Below, piece by piece: positions 32,210 to 41,406 of a stretch of 41,406 nucleotides of DNA. The position numbers and the translations under genes are program-made. Below the pieces are notes generated by a model that saw only the letters and a list, made by a program, of their open reading frames with translations, searched no databases and had not been told where the DNA came from. Positions within the stretch are counted from its first letter, which is position 1, and each line of letters begins with the position of its first letter. This stretch comes from Leucosporidium creatinivorum (taxonomy: Eukaryota > Basidiomycota > Microbotryomycetes > Leucosporidiales > Leucosporidiaceae), in assembly GCA_001600635.1 (NCBI GenBank), contig BCKL01000019.1, positions 328,879 to 370,284 of the forward strand, read 5' to 3'.

Positions 32210-34908
32210 TCACTGCGGGAGGAGCGAGAAGGTCAGTAGATGCCCGGCAGTAAGCAATCCGATGCGCTCAAATACGTACCATGACAATGGCGGGGTCGTT
32301 GATGTTGGCTCTGTTGTGGACGACAGAGTGAAAGGTCAGCTTCGGCTGCTCGGTCAAGCGAAGGAACGCCGAGACTCACCCAACCGACTTATGCGGCAGC
32401 ACCTTAGCGCCGTTGCAGGAGACCTCGTCCTTGATGTTGACGTCGTCTCCGAGGACGGTGGCTGTTGGCGAGGAAAGCGATCAGCGGGCGAGCTTCGGCG
32501 AAGAGAGGACCAAGCTCACTGTTGTCGAGACGGGTCTGCAGGGGGGTAGGAGTAGAGGGTAAAGGAGAAGCAGAAGCAGAAGTGGGAGTGTGAAGAGAGG
32601 AGGTCAGTGAGCTGCAGGACGATCGAAAACGTCGCCGAGCCGCAGAAACGGCCTGAAGACCCTTCGAAGGGGCCCAGAAACCTCGGAAAAGCCCACATAC
32701 CCAGCGTCCGACCGTACTGTTCCATCCTACAATGGTCTCCTTGATCCATGCGTGATCCTTGATGCGCGAGTTCTGTCAGAAGCGAAACGGGGTCAGTTCT
32801 CGACGCTTCCATCCGTTTCTCGCCTCATTGGCATCTTCCCCTCGCTCCCATAGCAGCTCACCTCCATGATGACACTCCTCTGGATCCTCACGCCCTTGCC
32901 GACGACAACTCCAGGACCGAGGACGACATTCGGTCCGATGACGGCTGAGGGGTCGACGACGGCGGTAGGGTCGATGAGGACGTTTCCTTGGTACACCCAG
33001 GGGTTGGCAGCGGGGTAAGAGAGAAGAGGAGACTTTTGCTGGGTCTGTTGCGTCGGAGGTTGCGGCCGGAGAGGAGAGGAAGGGAGGGCGAAGCGAGCGA
33101 GGTTAGCGAGGAGCGAGAGCGGAGAGGAGATCCAGACGTGCCAGGTTCGTAAGGTAGAGACACGTTCCGGTAAGAAAGTCTATGGGTAGTGAGAAAGGTG
33201 TGTGAGCATGATGCCCTGCACGAGCACAAGATCCGACCGAGCCGACGAACCCTTGGGCTGTCCAATGTCCATCCAGAAGCCCTATTGAAGCGATACAAAG
33301 TCAGCGGAAGCTCGAAAACAATAGCACTACAACGCACCTGGAGGTCAAAGCTGTGGAGCTGCCCGTCGGCAACCATGGCGGGGAAGGTCTCGCTCTCGAT
33401 CGATGTAGGCTTGACCTCGATGCGGTCCAGCACAGAGGGGTTGCTGTTGATGAGGAACTACAGTCAGCTCGACCGACCAACCATTTGAGCAAAACAGCGG
33501 CCGAACGTACAAGATGTAGATACCAGCGTTGATGCGGTTGCCGACGAACTCCTGGGGCTTCTCGACGAAGCCTGAGATGACGGAAGATCCGGGGGCGGTA
33601 AGGACAACACCGTACTTGGAAGGCTCCTCTACTTTCGTGACCTGTGGACAGTACGCCGAGCGGGGTCAGCGAGAGGGATCGCGAGTCGAAAGTGCGCCGA
33701 GCAGGGTCCACGGGAGTCGGCGAAGGGCGTCGAGATAGACGCTGAGTGGGGCAGGGAGTCGGAAAGGTGGGTAGAGGTAGTATAGCTCACCATGATGGTT
33801 CCCTCTCCACCGTGGGCAATGTGGAAGTCCCTCAGCTCCTCGAAGGGGAATCTGCGGGCGGTCTCCGAGCATCAGCATGCCGCTCGTCAACTGAGGCGCA
33901 GATTGCAGGACCGACTCACGTGCAGGTGACATCCGAGTTGAGGACGAAGAAAGGAGCATCATCCTTGCCGAGAATCTCGCGGGCGAGGGCGAGGGGTCCA
34001 GCTGCGAAGCGCGAGGAGAGGATGCGTGAGCTTTCGAGTCACTGGTCACCCGTGACGAATGACGAGCTCACCAGTTCCGAGGGGCTCGCTCTCGACCGAG
34101 AAGGAGATCTATCGCATCAGCAAGCAAGAGTCAGCCACGACGAACGCCGAGAAAGGAGAACGGCGAGCGGATCCAGCAAACTCACGGTGATCTTGTACTG
34201 CTCCTCAATCTTGCTCAAGAAGGCAGCGAGGATCTCCGCACGGTAGTTGACGGCGAGGACAATGTGCTTGACACCAGCCTGCGAGCGCAATGGTGGATCA
34301 GCATCCGCTGGGAACTCAAACGTGGCCCTCGACGCGCTAATGCCGCCGCTTCCGCCTAGGGTTGCAGGAGGAGGATAAGGTAGTAGAACGCACCTTGACG
34401 AGCGCCTCGATGTGGTGCAGGAGCATGGCACGGTTGCTGTAGTCATGGAATCCAGAATCAGCTCACAGGCGCGCTCAGGCCAGCAATCTCGGCGCGAGCG
34501 CTACAACTCACGCGAAGGGCACCAGAGGCTTGGGGAGGGTCAAGGTCAAAGGACGAAGACGAGTGCCGAAGCCTGTAGGTCGATAGATCTCGGCGTTAGC
34601 TGGCCTCTCCTCGCCATCGAACGCGTCGCTGAAGGCTGGTCGAGCACATTTCACTGCAGTCCGAGCTGCTCCAGAGTAGGTCCTGCTGCTGTGGGGTATC
34701 ACAGTACATGTCCTGATGTCCATCCCATCCCTGCCGGAGCTCCGTACAGCCGTACAGCAGCCCTTTCCGGCGCTCCGACTTGACGCGCCTCTCGCTCGAG
34801 CTGTACAGCACCAAATTGGCCCGTTCAAAAGCAGGCAAGTTGGCCTAACTCACCCCCTACAAGAATTAAAGCTTTGAGATCAGTCGACTTGGGTGCAGTG
34901 GCAGTCAT
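32210..34908 (-). CDS. mpg1: mannose-1-phosphate guanylyltransferase (GDP-mannose pyrophosphorylase)
   Basis: It makes GDP-mannose from mannose-1-phosphate and GTP, feeding all mannosylation and the GMD step. Seventeen exons: 34908-34854, 34572-34512, 34436-34394, 34278-34186, 34108-34072, 34001-33920, 33851-33791, 33641-33511, 33443-33338, 33281-33251, 33179-33142, 33044-32862, 32772-32701, 32535-32520, 32461-32380, 32310-32280 and the stop codon alone at 32212-32210. The product is 374 aa (yeast Psa1: 361). The nucleotidyltransferase signature [19 protein letters not shown] starts at residue 18. [29 protein letters not shown] and [20 protein letters not shown] follow. The C-terminal left-handed beta-helix shows hexapeptide repeats ([18 protein letters not shown]) and the family ending (IVM). 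Intron 11 appears to start with GC rather than GT. Cytosolic and expected to be essential. Confidence 0.95.
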
Positions 34909-35229
34909 AGTGAAAACGAGTGGTGAGGCGGGAAGGAGAGAGGCGAAAGGGCCCAGGGGGCGGGTCTTGAGGGATGTTCGAAGATGCGAGTTGGTCGCTG
35001 GGGAGGGTGGGATATAGTGAGAAGATGTAACAGAGTCGCGGCGACCGCCCTGCAGCTTGCAGTGGCTTGAAGCGAGGGCGGTGATGCCATTAGAAAGCAT
35101 CGCCGAACCGTCCACCGAGTCGCGGGCGATTGGAAGAGTGAGGCGATTGTAGCATTGACAGCTCTAGTGCATATGTTCACAGATGTCTACTAGTATACAC
35201 CTGTCCTGCCTTCCGCTCCCGAGACCAGC
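34909..35229. promoter_or_regulatory. promoter region of the guanylyltransferase gene
   Basis: 321 bp between the guanylyltransferase start and the stop of the next minus-strand gene. The plus strand has GGGATATAGTGAG near 35010. No coding evidence is seen. Confidence 0.4.
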
Positions 35230-38120
35230 TCAGAAGCCCTGCCCATTGACTTGACCGCCCTCGGCGAAGAAGGTCTCCTCGAAATCCCTCAGTCTCGTAT
35301 CGTTCTTCCACTCCAAGACTTCCAATGGATCTTCGAACTTGATCTCCAGTCCATCGCCAGAGATGGTGTAGCTCACATCCACCTCGCCGAGATCTCCTTC
35401 GTAGTTGGATCCAGCGGCGGCGAGGCGGGCCCAGTTCAGCTCGTCTTCCGTTCGAGGGTCTTCCCACTTCATGTCTTCGGATGGGCAGTTTAGGCGAAGA
35501 AGGAGAGGCGAAGCGGGTTAGCGAGCGTCCTTACAAATGGATCGGAGCCCGAGCCAAGCTCGACTGGTTCAACAGCGAGCGTCTCGGTCTTCCTCCGAGA
35601 GACGAAAGTCAGACTCACCGATGCACAACGCCGACACCCAGCCACCATGGAAGAAAGGTCTTAGTCCCTTCTCCAACACAGCTCTCCTCCTGACAGCAGG
35701 CGGCGCCTCGGCGAGAGCTCGACCGTCATTTCCGGCGTTGGCGAGCTGATCGCAGTCTGTGTCGTGGTCGACGAGCGTCTCAGCGTGGTCGAGCGAGCTG
35801 CCTGGTGGGAGAGTGAGGGTTGGAGGATAGAGGTGCATGGAGCGGGTCTTGCCCTGTGGTGCAATAAGGCCATGGTCAGCTGCTGAACGTCCAGCGCAAG
35901 GGAGCTGCGCGAGACGCCGGCGTTACCCAAGCGAAGCCTGCGAGCGTAGTGGAGAGTTAGCAAACGTCACGCGCGAGAGAATTGTACGATTGTATACCTT
36001 TGCCGACACCGGAAGGGATTTGCTGTCAATTGAGCCAAGGGCAATCAGTCTTCGGGTGGTGCTCGGCGAAGGCAAATCGAAACAGGGTGCTACTCACCTT
36101 GAGGAGGTTGGCATGCACAAAGAGAGGACGTCCGAGATGATCATGTTGGAGCATGGTGTGACTGCGAGCGTTGAAGAACCGAGATCAGCGGATCTGCTTG
36201 GAAGAGTCGGAAGCCACTCGGCGCCGAGGCGAGGAGGCAGAGAAGGAGGGGAGAGTGGCGAGGCTGCGTATGATCAGCTGAGAGCTCACCCGCAGAATCC
36301 AGACATCGTATTGCGAGGGAGAGCACCGACGCCGACGTAGCGACCTGGGACAGCCCACCGTTTGCGAAGGGCGAGCAGCGAAAAGCGGAACATGTCTTTG
36401 TCTGCAAGAGCTAGCGTCAGCTTCGGCTACCGCGCATAAGAGCAGCAGCTCGGCTCACCTCCGTCGCTGAAGTTGAACCAGAACTTGAAGCGTTGCGAGT
36501 CCATCATGAACTCGGCGAGGAGGAGAGCGTCCAAGTGCTGAGACTTGTCGACAAGGATCTGGCCGGCTTCTTGCTCCCATTCGTCGCGACAGGGTACGCC
36601 GATCATGCTCCAGATAGGGTTGTCGGCAGACTAAAGGAGTGCGGCGAGGGTTGGGAGAAGCGGAGAGGGAGGAGAGGGAGGAGAGGGAGGAGAGGGAAGA
36701 AGAAGGGCCGAAGGGAGGGAAAGAAGGGGGAGAGAGAGAAGATTAGGACCGTCCGTACAGAGCTGAGGGCGGCTCGGATAGGTCTAGACTCACCGTCCTC
36801 CAGTAATCAGGCCACTGCATAATGCCGAGCCGTTTGTAGGCCTTGCTCTCCCAAAGCCCAGCCGGATCGGTCCACTTCTCCTCCCTCGTCGAGTTCGTCT
36901 CGTGGCCGGGAATAACCGAGCTCCTGACTGGCGCAAAGACACCATCCATCGAGTGAAGCGAGCCGGTAGGAAGGTTGTCCGAGTCGAGGTAGAGGACTTC
37001 TCGGAACGAGCTGCGAATGATTGCCGTCTGCGGAGAGCGAGGGAGGTCAACAGGGCTCCGAAAGCTTCTCAAGCTTCAGCGACATTACTCACAGCTTTGA
37101 TGTGATAGTTTTTGGTGCGCGAGCCATCTCTCACAGCATCCTTGACGACCCTCAACTTGGCGCCGAAGCTTTCGAGCTCTTTTCGGACCTCGTTTGTTGG
37201 CTCCTCGCCGGGGAAGGAAAAGATCTCGGACGGTAGCTTGGAGTCGAGATGCTTGTAGAGGAGCTTGAGGGTGAGGAGGACGCGCGAGAAGGTGTCCTGT
37301 TCAAGCCGAGCCGAATCAAAACTCAGTGAGCTTTCGTCGCTCGTGATGCACACACTCCGCTCGACAGCCAAGCTCACTGCATTACCCGCCGTAGAGACCA
37401 ACCCTCTCCCCTTCCCCCAAGCTCTCTCACTCATCCTCCCCTCCCTCTCGGCTTTCCTCAAGTACCGAATCATCTCCCCTCGGAGGCCGTAAATCTGGCT
37501 CGAGTTCATCGTCGCCCACAACAGGTGGCTATGCTCGAGCATTTGGAGGTTCTGATTTGGTCTGATTCGATAGTCGGGGCAGGTCTGTGCGGCGCATAGC
37601 GGGTGGGGAGGCGAGGAAGCGTCAGTCAGCTGCGCTCGGCGCTGCGTAGTCCGCCCCGCTCTCCGTCGTATTCTCCTCGCTGAGACACAGAGGGAATACT
37701 CACCTCCAGATTCTTCGACACCCAGTCAGCAGGCTCACTCCTCGGACTGCTCTCCCAGGCCGCCAGCCTCTCCTCCAAGCTTGCGCCAACGCCGAGCGCC
37801 TCAGTCGCCCGCTGCCAGGGATCCTTGCCTTCGGTATCCATCGCGCCCAGCTCAGAGGATACGGTCTGCGATGCTGCTTCATCCGCATTGAGCGTACTGC
37901 CGCTCCAGTAGCTGATGACTCTCGAAGTCGACGGCGCCGAGCCCGAGAAGTGCGAAGCGGCGGCGAGAAGGATGATGGCAATGAGTGAGAGTGGGACGAA
38001 GAGACGTCTTGGTGTGAATTTGGAAGCAGAGGAAGGCGAGGAGCGATGACAGTAAGGTGATGGCGCGCTGCTCTGAGCCGGCGAGGGGATTGTGAAGGGG
38101 AGGAGAGGGGTCTTCGCCAT
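35230..38120 (-). CDS. alpha-mannosyltransferase, GT71 (MNN1/MNN2-like) family
   Basis: Eleven exons (38120-37704, 37584-37378, 37296-37093, 37027-36794, 36630-36459, 36401-36290, 36161-36098, 36022-35998, 35937-35927, 35853-35619, 35474-35230) give 641 aa. The anchor is at about 41-56 (FVPLSLIAIILLAAASHF). The catalytic core shows REVLYLDSDNLPTGS with the DSD metal motif at 291-293, QWPDYWRTSADNPIWSMIGVPCRDEWEQEAGQ, and the family FMMDSQRFKFWFNFSDGDKDMFRFSLLAL block. GT71 enzymes add alpha-linked mannose to Golgi N- and O-glycans. Exon 9 is an 11-nt microexon. Upstream, minus-strand GTGAGC...ACTAAC...AACAG (38199-38130) looks like a 5' UTR intron, which favours the ATG at 38120 over that at 38147. 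Confidence 0.9.
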
Positions 38121-38660
38121 ATCGGTGTAGCTGTTGCGCGATAGCATGATGATGTGCAGCTTGGTTAGTTTCCGTTGTAAAGCGGGCGAGCTGAAGAAGA
38201 GCAAGCTGCTCACCTTTCTAGCGCGCTGGTCGACGGCGGAGGCTGAGGCGGCTGGCGGGAGAGGCGGGCAGCAGACCGCGGGTTATTGTTGTGGGCTCGA
38301 GCTACCTGCTGCTCGACAGTCGAACGAGATCTGGCAAGACGTGGTAAGAGCTCAAGACACGAAGCCGCATCTCGTCAAGCTGCGCGCAGCTGCTGAGCGG
38401 ACGGGGAGGGGCTCGAGCAAGGCGAAATTGATCACCGAGATAGAAACAGGCTGTATCGAACAGACGTTCACCAGATTAGCTCATAGGTCGAGAGAAAGCC
38501 CGAAGAAGAAGTGAAGGAAGGCGGCTCACCTTTCGCTGACGAACTTGGGGAGAGGGCGCTCGGCGGAAGTCAGCTCCCTCGGCTTCGCTCTCCCGCCTCT
38601 CGTGCACGAGTGGCTACAGATGATAGCTTACTCTACCTTTCACTCCTGATCTATACCGAT
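38121..38660. promoter_or_regulatory. promoter and 5' UTR intron of the GT71 gene
   Basis: 540 bp. On the minus strand a GTGAGC donor near 38199, an ACTAAC branch and an AACAG acceptor near 38130 outline a likely 5' UTR intron. The rest has no coding evidence. The right end adjoins the reductase stop. Confidence 0.45.
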
Positions 38661-40613
38661 CTACAGCTTCACCTGATTGACCCACTCCTCCCCACCCACC
38701 CCAAGTCCAGCCAGCACATTGACCGCACTCTGCCTCGCCATCTCTCCCCTCGTCTCCAACGTAGCACTTCCAATATGCGGCAGCAGCGTAATCCTCTGCT
38801 CCTTGACCAGAGGATGATCGGCCGTAATGTTCGGCTCGCCAGTGACGACGTCCAAGCCTGCTCCTGCTAGCCTTCCCTCAGTCACCGCCGAAGCGAGCGC
38901 CAGAGAGTCGACGACGGGTCCTCGAGCCGTGTTAATCACGTAGGCGGTAGGCTTCATCTGAGCGAGGAAGTCCGCGTCGATGAGGTTGGTAGTCGAGGCA
39001 GTGAGGGCGCAGGTGACGATGAGGAAGTCAGATTCGGCGGCGAGGTGGGCGAGGGATTGAGCGGGCTCGATGGGGATGCCGCCGGGCGCTGAGGAGGAGG
39101 CGAGGAGGTTAAAGTAGTCCTTTGAAGGTGAGAGTGCTTGGCCTGGGACGGAGGTGGTGTAGAGGGCGCGACCGATGCCGAAACCGAGGAGGCGCTTCAA
39201 GGTGAGTTGGCCGATTTTGCCGAATCCGAGGATGCCGACAGTGGACTGTAGAGGTGTTATGTCGAGTGAGTAGAGTTTGAGTGGTGTGCGGTGGTGTTGG
39301 GAGAACGGTGGAGGATCGAAAGTGAGCAAGACGAGGGGAGGAGAGAAGGTTAAAGGTCAGCGCTCGGCTGTCGCTCTTGTTCGCGCAAGAAGAAGTTGAG
39401 TCTCACCTTCTGCAGAGCATGCCCGCACAGGAGTAGAGGTGCCCACGGCATCGAAGGCCACTTGCCATCCGCGACGGCTCGGATTCCCTGTTCGAAAGTG
39501 GAGGTCAGCTCTGCGCCGAGCCGACAACTCGAAACTCGAGTCAAGTAATCGTACCTGTCCCGCTCGTCGACTAGCCATCAGCACGAGCATAGCTCCGACA
39601 TCAGCAGTCGCGTCGGTGAGGGCGTCGGGAGCTGCGAAGGGCAAGAGCGTCGAGGGTCAGCGAAGGGTGTAGCGGAGGTCTCGAAAGACGTACTTGTGCC
39701 GAGCGCGACCCCGCGCGACTTTAGTGCAGCTGTGTCGACGTGATCGTACCCAGCCGACATGGTAGAGATGACTTTGAGGCTCGGTCCGGCTGAGGCGAGG
39801 GGACGGGACGGGGAGGGGAGCGAGGTCGTCAGCATAGCGAGCTGCAGAAAGGTACGTCCGCCTGTAAGGATTGCTCACCTGCTTCAAGAAGCTCTTCATC
39901 GATCTGTGGTGATAGCAGGGGCAAGAGTCAGCACTTCGGAGCTCGGCGCAGGTGAACAAACGGTCGATGCGGACGCAGGTTGAGCACAGCAACCAGCAGC
40001 ACCAGCAACGGCAAAATAGCGTCGAGTCATTGGCAAGCGCCAGCTTTGCTGAGGATGTTCTGCACGCCAGCCGGAGCTCATCGCGCCCACTGCCCCGCAC
40101 CCGTTCGGCGAGACAGACCTCAGGATGCTCAATTCTGCGGCATAGCAGCTGAAGCTGGAGCTCGTGAGCTACCACAGGCTACAGACAGCACTGCATCTTA
40201 GCGGAAGAATAGCGATTGCCTCAACGAGAGAGCTACCGCTCGTCCCCGCCGCTCTACCCTAGAGCAGCCGAGACGGAGCGGACAGCGTGCCGGTCGTTGC
40301 TGTGAGCTACAGCAGGCAGCTGTAGCTCGAACAGCTCCCTTGCCGACCTACAGACCCCTCCGTTGCTTCCGCTGCTCTCTTCGCCTCCCGCCTGCTCGCT
40401 GCCAGCTCTGCACCAGAATCTCACCTTATCGCCCAGCATACATAGCACACCCTGCACATCTCCCTGCTGCAACTGCTCCAACACCCACTCCCTCGGCGCC
40501 GTACTATCCTCTGAACGGCTGATGAGCTCCACCTGTCCTGCTTGAGCCGCAAGCTGTAGGACGTTATCGCCGGCGGAAGGCAGAGGGCGGGTGATGAGGA
40601 TCTTGGGGGGCAT
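38661..40613 (-). CDS. glyoxylate/hydroxypyruvate reductase, D-2-hydroxyacid dehydrogenase family
   Basis: Six exons (40613-40425, 39903-39879, 39789-39694, 39631-39555, 39487-39407, 39245-38661) give 350 aa, the usual size for the GRHPR group. Intron 1 is unusually long for the window (521 nt). N-terminal substrate domain MPPKILITRPLP...GVLCMLGDKIDEELL, substrate-loop ISTMSAGYDHVD, nucleotide motif TVGILGFGKIG with GxGxxG at 163-168, then NTARGPVVDSLAL (catalytic Arg), LDVVTGEPN (Glu) and LLPHIGSAT (His). It reduces glyoxylate or hydroxypyruvate with NAD(P)H. No link to glycan synthesis is needed; it is probably a housekeeping neighbour. It lacks an obvious mitochondrial or peroxisomal signal. 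Confidence 0.93.
40304..40328. repeat. 10-bp perfect inverted repeat (hairpin) in intron 1 of the reductase gene
   Basis: GAGCTACAGC (40304-40313) and GCTGTAGCTC (40319-40328) are exact reverse complements around a 5-nt loop. It lies inside the long first intron of the reductase gene. The core matches the hairpin at 508-535. Confidence 0.85.
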
Positions 40614-41220
40614 TGTTGGTGAAGAGACGAGGTGAAGTTGTAGGAACGAGAAGGACGGGAGAGCAAGAGGCGAAAGCGGCGAAACGGCGGACTTAGCAGA
40701 GTGATGAAGAGGGGCTGTTCATGCTCAGAGTTGCTCGAAAAGCCTTGATAAGGTGGCTGAGCTTTCTCATCGCTCTTGAACTGACCTTCAACGCCATCGG
40801 GCCCCTCTCTCATGCCATCGCCGAGACCCTCCCTGTAGGCGTTCAGAGAGGCTGTCGCCAGTAGCTGGCGGTGAGAGAGGTACAAGTACATTCAAACGAG
40901 CTAGATTGATCTCCACCCGGAGCCATACTGCATCTCGATGCTCTTGACCAGATCCCGCTACCCCTCGCCGAGATCTCAGCTGCTTGCTGTCGCAGGAGCT
41001 GGTCCAGCTTGACTCCCTCGGCATCGAGATTGAAGCGGTATTAACTGGCGATACAACATCTCACGGCCGTCGAAGTCGCCTCCCGGCTTTTCGACCCTCT
41101 CACAAAGGTTCGGCGATGACTTCGGAGCGCATCTCTCCCCTCACTTCGAGCTGCTGCAGCCTACAGAGCTTTCTCCACCACTCCAACTCACCTTTATCAA
41201 CTACCGCCCCCACCCTCATC
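40614..41220. promoter_or_regulatory. divergent intergenic region
   Basis: 607 bp between the minus-strand reductase start and the plus-strand partial gene. It is expected to contain both promoters. CTACAGAGC near 41162 lies just upstream of the plus-strand start. No other coding sequence is seen. Confidence 0.4.
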
Positions 41221-41406
41221 ATGTCCGAGCCTGAGGCATTCCCATCTCACTACTGCACCAGCATCGCATGTACATTATCTCGACGCTCATTATCCTCCTC
41301 ATTCGACCTCGCTACACTCGCTCGACATTCCTCGTCTCCCTCGCTCGACCTCCCTTCCGCTCGGCGCTCCCTCGACCAGGCTCGGCTCAGCATCCTCTCC
41401 CTCGAT
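41221..41406 (+). CDS. 5' end of an unidentified gene (cut by the window edge)
   Basis: From ATG at 41221 an open frame of 62 codons runs to the last base with no stop. It begins MSEPEAFPSHYCTSIACTL and continues Ser/Leu/Arg-rich with SLDLPSARRSLDQARLSIL at the edge, possibly the start of a helix. The upstream context (CTCATC before ATG, divergent neighbour) suits a real start. Too short to name. Confidence 0.55.
   Translation, partial: MSEPEAFPSHYCTSIACTLSRRSLSSSFDLATLARHSSSPSLDLPSARRSLDQARLSILSLD

Noticed and set aside
36650-36750. GGAGAGGGA repeats resembling a microsatellite
   Set aside because: It lies inside an intron of the GT71 gene and is a short purine-rich tract on the plus strand, a normal polypyrimidine tract on the gene strand.

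Overview
The window looks like nuclear DNA of a basidiomycete yeast, most likely Pucciniomycotina/Microbotryomycetes (Rhodotorula/Sporidiobolus-like). The reasons are GC-rich DNA, dense short introns (mostly 60-110 nt, GTGAGT/GTAAGT donors, CTGAC branch sites, CAG acceptors), several microexons, and a gene set pointing to a fucose/mannose-containing surface glycan, which fits the fucose-bearing cell walls known for this group. The taxonomic call is inference. A few scattered N's mark a draft assembly.

Region 1 (1117-24458) is an almost unbroken run of ten surface-glycan genes. It holds GDP-mannose 4,6-dehydratase (3122-4935), two paralogous membrane-anchored HxRWGD fucosyltransferase-like proteins on either side of it (1117-2415 minus, 6657-7978 plus), a 966-aa protein that appears to join three glycosyltransferase modules (8301-11683), a third small fucosyltransferase-like protein (16800-17882), a polysaccharide pyruvyl transferase-like protein (14915-16427), one canonical GDS/DxxH PC-esterase (TBL/Cas1-type) protein (18312-20106), and three paralogues with an Ig-like domain plus an unusual 'GTS' esterase-like domain (12572-14301, 20359-22114, 22715-24458). 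All ten except the dehydratase have one N-terminal membrane anchor, as Golgi type II enzymes do. Together they suggest assembly, acylation and pyruvylation of a 6-deoxyhexose-containing wall or capsule polysaccharide.

Region 2 (24832-31569) holds a long disordered basidiomycete protein of unknown function and an RRM-YTH RNA-binding protein.

Region 3 (32210-40613) returns to sugar metabolism: mannose-1-phosphate guanylyltransferase (makes GDP-mannose, the dehydratase substrate; 17 exons), a GT71-type alpha-mannosyltransferase (11 exons), and a glyoxylate/hydroxypyruvate reductase. The start of an unidentified plus-strand gene runs off the right edge (41221 onward).

Points of special interest are the tri-modular glycosyltransferase, the gene-conversion-like mosaic among the three GTS proteins (one with a 1-nt frameshift), an in-frame former intron in one fucosyltransferase-like gene, and a 95-bp perfect direct repeat linking the first bases of the window to 5916-6010. 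I see no CRISPR array, rRNA, tRNA or recognisable transposon. All exon boundaries were read by eye from splice signals and frame closure.
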